64,000 bases of DNA from an uncultured bacterium (GTDB lineage: Bacteria; Verrucomicrobiota; Lentisphaeria; Victivallales; UBA1829): assembly GCA_949292215.1 (NCBI GenBank), contig CASEYW010000076.1:89272-153271 (forward strand), written 5' to 3'. Position numbers and translations under genes: made by a program. Under the pieces are notes generated by a model. That model was not told where the DNA came from. It made no database searches and saw only the letters and a program-made list of their open reading frames with translations. This document shows positions 18,140 through 29,200 of the stretch, piece after piece (position 1 is the stretch's first letter; every line of letters begins with the position of its first letter).

Positions 18140-19579
18140 TTATTTGGACGGACATCCTTCGCAGGAACCATCGCATCCATCGAAACAGTAGGTGCAGATT
18201 TTTTCCTTCGGCAGACCGATGGCCTCAACCAGTTTTTCGATGCTCTGGTATTTCAGCGAGGTCAATCCGAGATTTTTGCGGATGGCTTCCACCATTTTTT
18301 CATACCGTTCCGTCCCTGCGGTAATGTATTCCTGAAGGACTTCGTCGGAAGGTTCTCCTCCTTCCAGAGTGTTGATGACCCGGCGTGCAGCAAGGTCCAG
18401 AATGGATTTGGACCGGGAGAAATTCAGAAATTTGCAGGGAAAACAGAGCGGCGGCGATGCGGAGCGCATGTGGACTTCCAGAGCGCCGCGTTCATAGAGT
18501 CGCGCCGCGATGTTCTTGAACTGGGTTCCGCGCACGATGGAATCGTCGCAGAAAAGAAGACGGCGTCCGCGGATCTGTTCATCAATGGGGATCAGCTTCA
18601 TTTTCGCAACAAGATTTCGCGCCGCCTGTGTCTGCGGCATGAAACTGCGGGGCCAGGTCGGTGTGTATTTGACCAGAGCGCGCATATACGGTTTGTGGCA
18701 GGCGTTGGAATATCCGATCGCATGGGCGACTCCCGAATCGGGGATGCCGCAGATCGAATCCACTTCGACCTCCTCCTGCTGGGCCATCAGCGCACCGTTT
18801 TTGTAACGGACCGTTTCCGTGTTGGTCCCTTCGTAATTGGAGGACGGATAGCCGAAATAGACCCAGAAGAATGCGCAGATCTGCATTTTCGGAAGAGGTT
18901 TCCGGATCTGGACCATTTCCTCTGCGGTCAGCTTGACAATTTCGCCGGGGCCGAGCTCTTTGGAGAAGACGTAATCAAGATTGGGGAGTGCAGTGGTTTC
19001 CATTGCCGCTGCAAATGCTCCGTTTTTCTGTCCGATGATGACAGGGGTCCGCCCCCAGTTGTCTCGGGCGGCGTAGACCACTCCATTGAGCATGAGAAGC
19101 AGGGAACAGGAACCGTCGATTCTGGACAGCGCATAGGCGATTCCCTCTTCAACGGTTGATTTTGTATTGACAAGCGCGGCGACAACTTCAGTGGGATTGA
19201 ACTCTCCTCCGCTCATTTCAGAAAAAAAATGGGCAATCCGTTCAGACCCGCTTCCCTCTGTCAGCTCCTTGATGTTGTTGACCTTGCCGACCGTGACGAT
19301 TGCAAAGATGCCCAGATGGGAACCGATGATGAGCGGCTGGTCTTCGTAATCGCTGATAATGCCGATTCCGCTCCGTCCCTCGAACTGAGCAAGTTCCGAA
19401 TCAAATTTGGAGCGGAACTGGGAGTTTGTGATATCATGAATGGAGCGAACGATACATCCGTCAGAATTGGTGATCGCCATTCCTCCACGCTTGGTGCCCA
19501 GATGTGAATGATAGTCTGTACCGTAGAACAGGTCTGTGACGCAGTCCTCCCTGGAGACAACTCCGAAAAATCCGCCCAT
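18140..19579 (-). CDS. purF: PurF-like amidophosphoribosyltransferase lacking the N-terminal catalytic cysteine
   Basis: Homologue of the enzyme for the first step of purine synthesis (PRPP to phosphoribosylamine). The 479-residue product has the Ntn glutaminase-like N-domain and a phosphoribosyltransferase C-domain with the PRPP loop LLFCDDSIVRGTQ. The start at 19579 gives MGGFFGVVS: the position of the conserved Cys in the family's CGVFGI is Gly, so glutamine hydrolysis by the usual mechanism looks impossible. Cysteines resembling the Fe-S ligands of the Bacillus-type enzyme are kept (CAFFWVYFG, FPCKFLNF, ICTYCFDG), and the tail is Cys-rich. It may use free ammonia or another ammonia source, or have another role. 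A TTG-start extension by two residues would not restore a Cys. It stands alone. Confidence 0.85.
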   Translation of the reverse strand: MGGFFGVVSREDCVTDLFYGTDYHSHLGTKRGGMAITNSDGCIVRSIHDITNSQFRSKFDSELAQFEGRSGIGIISDYEDQPLIIGSHLGIFAIVTVGKVNNIKELTEGSGSERIAHFFSEMSGGEFNPTEVVAALVNTKSTVEEGIAYALSRIDGSCSLLLMLNGVVYAARDNWGRTPVIIGQKNGAFAAAMETTALPNLDYVFSKELGPGEIVKLTAEEMVQIRKPLPKMQICAFFWVYFGYPSSNYEGTNTETVRYKNGALMAQQEEVEVDSICGIPDSGVAHAIGYSNACHKPYMRALVKYTPTWPRSFMPQTQAARNLVAKMKLIPIDEQIRGRRLLFCDDSIVRGTQFKNIAARLYERGALEVHMRSASPPLCFPCKFLNFSRSKSILDLAARRVINTLEGGEPSDEVLQEYITAGTERYEKMVEAIRKNLGLTSLKYQSIEKLVEAIGLPKEKICTYCFDGCDGSCEGCPSK

Positions 19580-19728
19580 AATCAATGCCTCTTTTTGTGT
19601 TGCAATCTGTCAGTTTTATGAAATAAAGACAAAATCAAATGATATGTCTCACAATCTAATCCGCCAAAGGAAAGTAGTCAAGTTCCGTCTGGAACTTTAT
19701 ACCGATTATTTCTCCGGTGGTGTTCCGT

Positions 19729-20820
19729 TCAATAACGGTTGAAATATTCCTGTATCCTGTGAAAATCCCCGGTCTGGGTCAGTGCCAGCATCAGGAGAAT
19801 TTTTGCTTTCTGCGGAGAGAGAGAGTTGTCCAGGACGGCGTTCCGCCGGATCTCCTTATCGCGGATTTCGGTCGCCGAGCCGGTTCGTGAGGAGAGTACG
19901 ATGACAATTCCTTTTCTGAGCGCTTCTTTCAATACGTTTCTGATTGCCGGTTTCAAGATGCCTTCTCCACTGCAGTCGACCACGATTCCCTTGACCCCTT
20001 TTTTGATTCCGTCAAGAATTTGGTCCGGGGAGTCTTCGGAATAGAGATAGACCGTCTGGACCGGCGGCAGCTCATGAATGGAGGCAAGGTCGAATTCTGT
20101 CTGAGCCGTATGGCGTCTGACTGTTTTGTGATAGTACTGGGGTTTGCCGTTGATGATGAATCCGAGGGGACCGAAGTCTCCGCCGCGGAACAGGTCCGTT
20201 CCGGAAGAATGTTTTTTGTCCGCATCCCTTGCCGCATAGAGGGCGTCGTTCATGGAGACGAGAACGCCCATGTCGCGGGAATCCGGACTCGCGGCTGCTG
20301 CAAGGGCATTGTAAAAGTTCATGATGCTTTCCGTTGTAACCGTTTTGACGGGAGAAATCGTCCGGACCAGAACGATCGGTTTTTCGGATTTGATCAGCAG
20401 GTTCAGAAAATAGGCGGTATCCTCCAGCGTCGTGGAATCGTGTGTGACGACAATTCCGGAGACTTCCGGTTTGTCCAGCGTTTCCTGGATGTTTCGTGCC
20501 AGTTTGAGCCAGTCCGTGCCGGTGATCTTATTTCCGTTCAGACGGAACGGATGGATAAAACGGATTTCCGCCAGGTTGCGGAACACGGGTTCCGTGCGGA
20601 GAATCTTTTCGACTTCCCGGACCGCATTTTCCTCGTTCGCTTTTGTTTTGTCAACGATTCCTTCTCCGGTTGCGTAGAGATAGATCAGCGGTTTTGCCTG
20701 GAATTGCTGCTGTTTCTGCTGGAGGTTCGGCTGCGCTGCTTGTGGCGCAATTCCGGTGGTACAGGCTCCCGCGAACAGAATCGCCGCGGGTATGAAGGGA
20801 AGAAAAAGTTTCCTGTTCAT
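19729..20820 (-). CDS. Asparaginase-family lipoprotein with altered active site
   Basis: The 363-residue product has a lipoprotein signal (LFAGAC, lipidated Cys at residue 20), a Gln-rich linker and a full type II L-asparaginase fold (THDSTTLEDTAYFLNLLI, GVLVSMNDALYAARDADK, GPLGFI, and a C-terminal GIVVDCSGEG domain). The first catalytic motif, normally TGGT with Thr12 as nucleophile, reads TGEG at 51-54, and the second, normally HGTD, reads HDST at 127-130. The two key threonines and the Asp are thus Gly, Ser and Thr; the later Lys is kept. Amidase activity is therefore doubtful, and a binding or scaffold role is possible. Envelope-anchored. Confidence 0.8.
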   Translation of the reverse strand: MNRKLFLPFIPAAILFAGACTTGIAPQAAQPNLQQKQQQFQAKPLIYLYATGEGIVDKTKANEENAVREVEKILRTEPVFRNLAEIRFIHPFRLNGNKITGTDWLKLARNIQETLDKPEVSGIVVTHDSTTLEDTAYFLNLLIKSEKPIVLVRTISPVKTVTTESIMNFYNALAAAASPDSRDMGVLVSMNDALYAARDADKKHSSGTDLFRGGDFGPLGFIINGKPQYYHKTVRRHTAQTEFDLASIHELPPVQTVYLYSEDSPDQILDGIKKGVKGIVVDCSGEGILKPAIRNVLKEALRKGIVIVLSSRTGSATEIRDKEIRRNAVLDNSLSPQKAKILLMLALTQTGDFHRIQEYFNRY

Positions 20821-21008
20821 GGCGAATTTCCTTGCGTTAAAACATCTTGATTTAGGTAATATACATGTTTTTCTGCAAATGGCAACGTCTCACGGAAGAA
20901 AAACTCCGCCGGCTCTTTTTGTTTTTTCCGTAATTCCTCTTGAATAAACGGAAATGGAATGTAGGTTATGAATTTCATCACTTCAAACTCAGAAAGGTGT
21001 TGATTGGT

Positions 21009-21863
21009 ATGAACCGGAATTTGTTCCATTGGATCGGATATGCCGCGTTGGTGTGTCTGCTGCCCTACCTGCTGACTCTGCCCGCAGCAGAGTTCCGGGA
21101 GCGTTTCCCGCAGTTATTTCTTTCCATCGTGGTGCTGGGGCTGATCGCGGTCGTTTCAGGGCTCCTGTGGCTGACATTTTTTATTGAATACCGCGGAGTC
21201 TGGTTCGGAAAAGAGGACCGGGGACGGCCTCAGAAGTTCGAGGAGTCGGACATGCCGGTTCTCCGCGAGACGGGGCTGCGCCTTCTGAAGCATCTGGCTC
21301 CTGTTACGCTTTATTGCTGGGACATGGTGCTCCGTCCGATCCTTCTTCCGGATGGACGCAGAGTATTCAATATCCGCTTCGATTTTGTCTCTTCTGTGAC
21401 GGAACGCTTCTCTCTGGAGGAGCGCTTCCCCTCCATCCTTCTAGAACGTGGGAAAAAAGAAACGTTTCACTTCCGGGTTTGTCTGGACAGCGGGGATGGA
21501 CTGGAATTTCTGGAATTTGATCCGGCAAAGCGTCTGCGCCTGTCGTCACCCGCATCGAAAAAGGTATCTGCGCTGGATTTGCGGAACTCGCCCTCTGCCG
21601 GGAAGGCGGTTGATGCGTTGTTTGCGGGGACGGAGTTTGAACGGCAGATCATTTCAATGGATTACCATGCGGAGAAAAAGCCGTTCCTGAGCGTTTCTGT
21701 TCTTGTTTTTTCACCGTCAGCCGTCATGTTTGCTCCAGGAGACGATTCCATCCGGCTCGCCGGAGGAAAACGGGAAAGAATCCGCTTCCGGCTGAATCCG
21801 GATCTCTCCTACGCAGGACATCTCAAAAAAGATGGGCTGTTTCAGAGGGTTCTCTCTGCATAG
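21009..21863 (+). CDS. Conserved-looking membrane protein of unknown function
   Basis: Not recognised. The 284-residue product has two predicted membrane helices near the N-terminus (about 8-28 and 38-62: WIGYAALVCLLPYLLTL and LFLSIVVLGLIAVVSGLLWL). A soluble domain of about 210 residues follows, rich in beta-strand-like segments and charged residues. The start at 21009 is preceded by GAAAGGTG; a longer TTG-initiated frame from 20940 has no ribosome site. Monocistronic, between the asparaginase-like gene (divergent) and the GH2 gene (convergent). Confidence 0.6.
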   Translation: MNRNLFHWIGYAALVCLLPYLLTLPAAEFRERFPQLFLSIVVLGLIAVVSGLLWLTFFIEYRGVWFGKEDRGRPQKFEESDMPVLRETGLRLLKHLAPVTLYCWDMVLRPILLPDGRRVFNIRFDFVSSVTERFSLEERFPSILLERGKKETFHFRVCLDSGDGLEFLEFDPAKRLRLSSPASKKVSALDLRNSPSAGKAVDALFAGTEFERQIISMDYHAEKKPFLSVSVLVFSPSAVMFAPGDDSIRLAGGKRERIRFRLNPDLSYAGHLKKDGLFQRVLSA

Positions 21864-21919
21864 CCGGCTAGCCGAAGTCTGTTTCTGTTCCGCCAGGAGA
21901 CCGGGGCTGTTTGTCTGAA

Positions 21920-24745
<2,826 letters not shown>

Positions 24746-24768
24746 TCAATGCGTAAAAATACAATCCG

Positions 24769-24798
24769 TTCCGGAAAAAACAAATCGGATTCCGGAAA
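24769..24798. promoter_or_regulatory. Phased pair of TTCCGGAAA palindromes upstream of the GH2 gene
   Basis: Two identical TTCCGGAAA copies (24769-24777 and 24790-24798) are exactly 21 bases apart, two helical turns, in the gap between the GntR-type regulator and the galactosidase gene. Each contains the perfect palindrome TTCCGGAA. This suits a dimeric repressor, but the hexamer TTCCGG is common in this genome. Confidence 0.35.
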
Positions 24799-24844
24799 GA
24801 GTTTGATTCCATTTATAGAAACAGGAGGATGATTTCGGATGGAG

Positions 24845-25939
24845 TCATGAAACGGGGGCGGTCCTGAGCTGGCGAACGGAACCTTCTTCAGTCAAGGTCA
24901 TGGGGATCAGTACCCGGGAGGGCAGCTTCCGTCCTTTTCGAGCCTGGTCAAGAAGGAACATGATCTGTTCTCCCATCTGTTTGTGATCGAAGTCAAAGGT
25001 GTCGATCGGGGTTTGCAGTTCGAAGGAGTTGCGTTTGATGAAAGTGATCAGTCCGATGTCGTCCGGCACGCGGAGTCCGACAGCGGAAAGATAAATGCTG
25101 ATCTCCACTGCCATGGAACGATTGCCGATCACAAGGACCGGATAGCTGTTTGTCCTGCCGTTTTTCATGGCCGCGATGAGGGTTTTCACCTCCTCCCTGC
25201 AAGGATGGTTGATTGCCCAGTGGAGCAAGGGGAGGTCCTCCTGTCCGCAGGGCGTCCGGTATGCGTCCCTCAGGCCGAGAAAGCGTTCCTGAAAGTGGAG
25301 TTCCGGCACCGCTTTCTCGCGGGGAGCGCTCGTGATAAAATAGACATTTTCAATGCCTTTGTTCCGCAGATGAATTCCGGCGGCATAGCCGGCAGCGTAA
25401 TTGTCGGGTATGACTCCGGGAATTTCTTTGCGGCTGGTCATGCCGTAGTTGATGACAGGCACTTCGGTCGGCGGCAGGGGATACGGTGCAGTTGCACAGA
25501 CAATCCCGACGGCATCCGGATCTGCTGCCGCGGATTCATACCGTTCAATGGAAAGCAGATTGATCCGGATTGTCCAGTTCCGTTTTTCCGCCTCCTGCTG
25601 AATGGTGCAGAGGATGGAATTGTGATAGGAACTGGCACTCTGAAGTGTCGGGAAAAAGAAATAGAGTGTTTGGGGATGCGGCAGACTGTGAGACTTCCTG
25701 AGAAGTTTGTCCGGAAGTTTCTGTGCAGCGAAAGCTCCCGCGCCGCGGCGGACTTCCAGAACCCCCTCTTCTGCCAGTTCCCGGATCGCTCTTGCTGCCG
25801 TGATATGGGAAACGCCCAGTTCGCTGCTGAGCTGCCGGACCGATGGAATTTTTGCACCGGGCAGGAAGTTTCCCGAGCCGATGGAGGCGATGATTTCCTC
25901 TTTGACCTGTTCCGCAAGTCGGACACGTTTCACTGACAT
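24845..25939 (-). CDS. GntR-type DNA-binding domain fused to LacI-type sugar sensor
   Basis: The 364-residue regulator has an N-terminal GntR winged helix (LAEQVKEEIIASIGSGNFLPGAKIPSVRQLSSELGVSHITAARAIRELAEEGVLEVRRGAG) followed by a periplasmic-binding-protein-like effector domain (from TLYFFFPTLQSASSYHNSIL to the end, with VPDDIGLITF as in LacI/PurR). The start at 25939 follows AGAAGGACGG; the frame extends further upstream only as antisense-like noise over the AraC gene. It follows the AraC gene by 16 bases. Probable sugar-responsive regulator of lacZ or of the divergent dehydroquinase-like pair. Confidence 0.9.
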   Translation of the reverse strand: MSVKRVRLAEQVKEEIIASIGSGNFLPGAKIPSVRQLSSELGVSHITAARAIRELAEEGVLEVRRGAGAFAAQKLPDKLLRKSHSLPHPQTLYFFFPTLQSASSYHNSILCTIQQEAEKRNWTIRINLLSIERYESAAADPDAVGIVCATAPYPLPPTEVPVINYGMTSRKEIPGVIPDNYAAGYAAGIHLRNKGIENVYFITSAPREKAVPELHFQERFLGLRDAYRTPCGQEDLPLLHWAINHPCREEVKTLIAAMKNGRTNSYPVLVIGNRSMAVEISIYLSAVGLRVPDDIGLITFIKRNSFELQTPIDTFDFDHKQMGEQIMFLLDQARKGRKLPSRVLIPMTLTEEGSVRQLRTAPVS

Positions 25940-25955
25940 GGGTTCCGTCCTTCTT

Positions 25956-26774
25956 CTAATGGCTGAAGGGATTCGAGCGGAAGGCGCCTGGAGAGAGTCC
26001 GGTCTGCTTCCGGAAATAGCGGCAGAAATACTGAGACGAGGAGAAACCGGCCTGTCTTGCGGCTTCGTCGACCGATGCGCCATTGAGCAGAAAACACTGA
26101 GCATGTCCCAGACGGACCGAGTTGAAAAAAGACATCGGCGTGGTTCCAGTCTCTCTGCGGAAAAGCGTGGCAAAACGGCTTTCCGACAGTCCCGCTGCTG
26201 CCGCGAATTCGGCGACTCCCAGCGGTTCCGCGAAATGTTCCTCCATGAATTCCAGCGCCCGGATGATTCCCGGGAGAATTTCCCGTTTTCCACCGGGCTC
26301 CTTTTCCAGAGCGCACAGGGCGGATAGTACAAACTCAAGTCCCAGAACACTTCGCCAGGATTTGCCGAAGGGGGCCGTGTCATGGGCTTTCCGCAGAAAA
26401 TCCCCGGCGATCCGTTGAAATCTTTCCGGTGATCCGTGCCCGGTTCGGAAAATTCCCCGGCGGAGATTGTAGCGGTCCGCCAGTTCCGGCAGGAGATCGT
26501 GGGGAAAGCGACGGAAAAAAATCTGCATTGCCCGCGAAAGGGAAGAGTCGCTTCCTGCATCGTGGAGCAGCTCCGGCGAGAGTAAAAGCCAATCGCCCGG
26601 CGGCAGGAGAATTTCCTCTTCCTCCGTCCGGAAGCGGAACGTCCCGGACAGCGACGCTGTCAGCTGCCATGCGGAATGACGGTGCATTTTTGTGCAGTAA
26701 CTCGTGGTATAGGTCATGCTTTCATACCACATCCACGGTTCCGGCATGCGTAAATGTATTTCTGTGAAGCTCAT
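25956..26774 (-). CDS. AraC-family transcriptional regulator
   Basis: The 272-residue protein has a cupin-type sensing domain (MHRHSAWQLTASLSGTFRFR, ILLPPGDWLLLSPELLHD) and two C-terminal HTH motifs (VAEFAAAAGLSESRFATLFRRETG; ASVDEAARQAGFSSSQYFCRYFRKQTGLSPGAFR). It heads a minus-strand unit followed after 16 bases by the GntR/LacI hybrid, so two sugar-type regulators share a transcript. It is divergent from the dehydroquinase-like gene with 141 bases between the starts. Confidence 0.93.
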   Translation of the reverse strand: MSFTEIHLRMPEPWMWYESMTYTTSYCTKMHRHSAWQLTASLSGTFRFRTEEEEILLPPGDWLLLSPELLHDAGSDSSLSRAMQIFFRRFPHDLLPELADRYNLRRGIFRTGHGSPERFQRIAGDFLRKAHDTAPFGKSWRSVLGLEFVLSALCALEKEPGGKREILPGIIRALEFMEEHFAEPLGVAEFAAAAGLSESRFATLFRRETGTTPMSFFNSVRLGHAQCFLLNGASVDEAARQAGFSSSQYFCRYFRKQTGLSPGAFRSNPFSH

Positions 26775-26853
26775 GGAGCAACTATACTCTCCGGGGTATT
26801 TTTTTCAAATCCGGAATAAAAGAAAAGTGCAATAAAACGGTGGTTTTCTGACA

Positions 26854-26882
26854 TTGCGGTACAAAAAATGATCACCTATATT
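26854..26882 (+). promoter_or_regulatory. Candidate promoter of the dehydroquinase-like/SDR operon
   Basis: TTGCGG, a 17-base spacer and TATATT lie 33 bases before the start. A good -10 with a weak -35 is compatible with activation by the divergently encoded AraC protein. Confidence 0.5.
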
Positions 26883-26915
26883 AGAAACAGAAATTTCAAC
26901 AGGGAGACCCGCAGA

Positions 26916-27698
26916 ATGAAACGAACCTTTTTCCAGAAAAAAAATGGAGCCATGGTAACGGCTCTGATGACCGGCCCGACTCCGGAAAGTCTTATTGCTC
27001 AGGCACGCGGAGCGGAATTCGAAGGCGCGGATGCGATCGGAATCGAGCTTCGTGATCTCAAACCGGAATACCGAACCCGGGAGGTCTTCGAACGGATCAT
27101 CCAGTCGGTGAATCTTCCGTTCATGTTCATTTTCTATCGGAACGACCGCTGGAATGTGCACAAGGAGGATGGGGCGCGCCAGGAGCTGCTTCTTGCCGCA
27201 GCGGACGCCGGAGCGGGGATGATTGATGTGATGGGGGACCTGTATGATCCGTCTCCGGATGAGATTACACACAATCCGGAGGCCATCGAAAAGCAGAAAC
27301 GCCTGATTGACCGGATTCATGCCATGGGATCACAGGTGATTATGTCGTCGCATCCCCAGCGTGTGATGTCGGCGGATGCGGTGCTGGCACAGCTTCGTTC
27401 GTTTGAAGAGCGCGGGCCCGATGTGGTCAAAATTGTCACAGTTGCCAATACAGAGGAGGAGTTTGCCGAATCGGTTCGCACCACCATGCTTCTGCATCGT
27501 GAACTCAGGACGCCGTTCGTTCATCTCTGCAATGGAAAATTCGGACGGATTCAGCGATTTCTGGGGATGAGTCTGGGTGTTTCAATCACCTTTGCCGCCT
27601 ATCGCTACGAGGAGTTCGCGCTGATGACTCAGCCGACGGTCCGTTCCATGAGAACTGTCCTCGACAATCTTCACTGGGATATTTCCGAAATTGAATGA
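26916..27698 (+). CDS. Type I 3-dehydroquinate dehydratase-like protein
   Basis: The 260-residue TIM-barrel protein follows the AroD (type I dehydroquinase) pattern: an early Glu in IGIELRDL, a His in VIMSSHPQ aligned with the catalytic His, the Schiff-base Lys in DVVKIVTVANT, and the C-terminal FGRIQRFLGMSLGVSITFA with its Arg. The loop that in AroD holds a second Glu reads FYRNDRWNVHKEDG and is less clear. The start at 26916 follows AGGGAG. It is co-transcribed with an SDR dehydrogenase and divergent from sugar-type regulators, which suggests a catabolic role (quinate, shikimate or another cyclic polyol) more than aromatic biosynthesis. That role is inferred. Confidence 0.75.
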   Translation: MKRTFFQKKNGAMVTALMTGPTPESLIAQARGAEFEGADAIGIELRDLKPEYRTREVFERIIQSVNLPFMFIFYRNDRWNVHKEDGARQELLLAAADAGAGMIDVMGDLYDPSPDEITHNPEAIEKQKRLIDRIHAMGSQVIMSSHPQRVMSADAVLAQLRSFEERGPDVVKIVTVANTEEEFAESVRTTMLLHRELRTPFVHLCNGKFGRIQRFLGMSLGVSITFAAYRYEEFALMTQPTVRSMRTVLDNLHWDISEIE

Positions 27699-27722
27699 AT
27701 GCAATTGAGAGGAGACATCTGT

Positions 27723-28454
27723 ATGAAATTTGAAAAACGGACGGCTGTTGTTACCGGCGGTGCAGGGGAAATCGGAAAAGCGCTCTGTCGGAAGCTCTGC
27801 GAACACGGGGTTGCCGTTGCCTTGACGGATCTTTCTGCGGAGCGGGCGGAGGATGCCGCCTCCGCTGTCCGGTGCGACGGCGGCCGGATTCAGGCGTATG
27901 AAATGAATGTGGAGTCTTCCGTGAGCGTCCATTCCGCCGCGGAGAGGATTCTTGCCGATTTCGGACAGGTCGACATTCTGATTAACAACGCCGGAGTCTG
28001 GCGCCAGAGCCCTTTCGAGGAGATGAGCGAGGAAAAGTGGACCCGTACGTTGAATCTGAATCTGACCGGCACCTTCCGCGTCACGCAGGCGTTCCTGAAA
28101 CCGATGATTGAACACGGATACGGGAGAATCATCAATCTCGGTTCCATTGCGGGGGAGGTGGGACTGCCCGGCTACTGCGATTATGCAGCGGCAAAGGCCG
28201 GTGTCATCATGATGACAAAAACACTGGCAATGGAGATGGCGAAAAAGAACATTACGGTCAACTGCGTTTCTCCGGGAATGGTGGGACCTGTCCGCAGGGA
28301 GACAAAAGGAACGTGGATCGGCAGATCCGGCAGCGGAGAGGAGATTGCGGATCTGATCGTCTTCCTCGCTTCCGATGACTCCTCTTTTATCACCGGAGTG
28401 GATTACACCATCGACGGCGGTCGCATTCTCGGGCCGCGTTTCTGTGATTTCTGA
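27723..28454 (+). CDS. Short-chain dehydrogenase/reductase
   Basis: Classical SDR of 243 residues: cofactor motif TGGAGEIG near residues 10-17, NNAG in DILINNAGVW, the catalytic Ser in INLGSIAGE and YCDYAAAKAG with the YxxxK pair, and the C-terminal SSFITGVDYTIDGGR. Family annotation would be FabG-like, but its position 24 bases after the dehydroquinase-like gene makes a dedicated polyol or cyclitol dehydrogenase more likely. ATG 27723 follows GAGAGGAG. A hairpin at 28462-28496 probably ends the transcript. Confidence 0.9.
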   Translation: MKFEKRTAVVTGGAGEIGKALCRKLCEHGVAVALTDLSAERAEDAASAVRCDGGRIQAYEMNVESSVSVHSAAERILADFGQVDILINNAGVWRQSPFEEMSEEKWTRTLNLNLTGTFRVTQAFLKPMIEHGYGRIINLGSIAGEVGLPGYCDYAAAKAGVIMMTKTLAMEMAKKNITVNCVSPGMVGPVRRETKGTWIGRSGSGEEIADLIVFLASDDSSFITGVDYTIDGGRILGPRFCDF

Positions 28455-28461
28455 ATAAAAC

Positions 28462-28496
28462 GCTCCGTATTCCTGCGATTTTCCGGGATGCGGAGC
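28462..28496 (+). terminator. Hairpin after the SDR gene, probable terminator
   Basis: GCTCCGTATTCC pairs with GGGATGCGGAGC over 12 positions, two of them G-U, with an 11-base loop. A weak CTTCCTTT tract follows. Confidence 0.5.
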
Positions 28497-28566
28497 CTTC
28501 CTTTGCGGAATGTTCTTTTTGCGAATCCATTGACAAGGGCAAAATTTCAGATTGTGCGATTCCATC

Positions 28567-28594
28567 TTGAATAAGCGCAACTTCGTGATACATT
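28567..28594 (+). promoter_or_regulatory. Candidate promoter of the lipoprotein-debranching enzyme unit
   Basis: TTGAAT, 16 bases, TACATT, 39 bases before the lipoprotein start. The TTGAAT -35 form recurs before other genes in this window (41763, 45456). Confidence 0.5.
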
Positions 28595-28633
28595 ATTGAA
28601 ACGGAACTGCTACTTATGGAAGGACGATTCGCC

Positions 28634-29179
28634 ATGATGAAAATACGGAACCCGATTCTGCTGTTGTTTGCCGCCGTACTGATCTCTGCGGTGTTTTTGT
28701 TTACTGCCTGCTCTTCCGATGAGAGGAAATCATCCCGGGGCAAAGAGAACAAATATCCCAAACTTACCAATTACACTCTCAAGCTGGATATTATTTCCAC
28801 GCGGGGGAACTACCGCCGGGGAGAGGCGAATCCGGTGGTTCGTTTTTCGCTGAAGAATGCGGGAGCGAACCAGCTTTCCATTCATGAGTGGAAAATGCAC
28901 GAACAGGAAAACATCCGTGTTTTGTACGCGGAGTGTCCGGAAGCCGGGCAGTCAACAAAGATTCCGGACAGTCAATGGAAAGAATCGGAACGGAATCTTC
29001 TGAAGACCAATGTGCCCCGGTATCCGCTGGAACTTGCGCCGAACAACGGGGTACTTGTTGATGTGCCTCTGAATTTTATCCGGAAGACCGGCCGCGCCGG
29101 GCGCTATGCAATCAAGGGGGAACTGGATCTGGATTCCGTTTCCGCGCAGAGCGCACCCATTGAAATTGTTGTGAAATAA
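28634..29179 (+). CDS. Putative lipoprotein of unknown function
   Basis: The 181-residue product has a lipoprotein signal (FLFTACSSD, Cys about residue 26), then a basic linker and a beta-rich domain (YTLKLDIISTRGNYRRGE; PVVRFSLKNAGANQLSIHEW). The pattern resembles an immunoglobulin-like or NEAT-free intermolecular domain, but I do not recognise a family. ATG 28634 follows GAAGGA with a 9-base spacer; an ATG at 28616 has no such site. It is 21 bases upstream of the giant debranching enzyme gene, so the two may be co-transcribed. Confidence 0.65.
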   Translation: MMKIRNPILLLFAAVLISAVFLFTACSSDERKSSRGKENKYPKLTNYTLKLDIISTRGNYRRGEANPVVRFSLKNAGANQLSIHEWKMHEQENIRVLYAECPEAGQSTKIPDSQWKESERNLLKTNVPRYPLELAPNNGVLVDVPLNFIRKTGRAGRYAIKGELDLDSVSAQSAPIEIVVK

Positions 29180-29200
29180 CGCAAGAAAAGGAGTCCGCGA

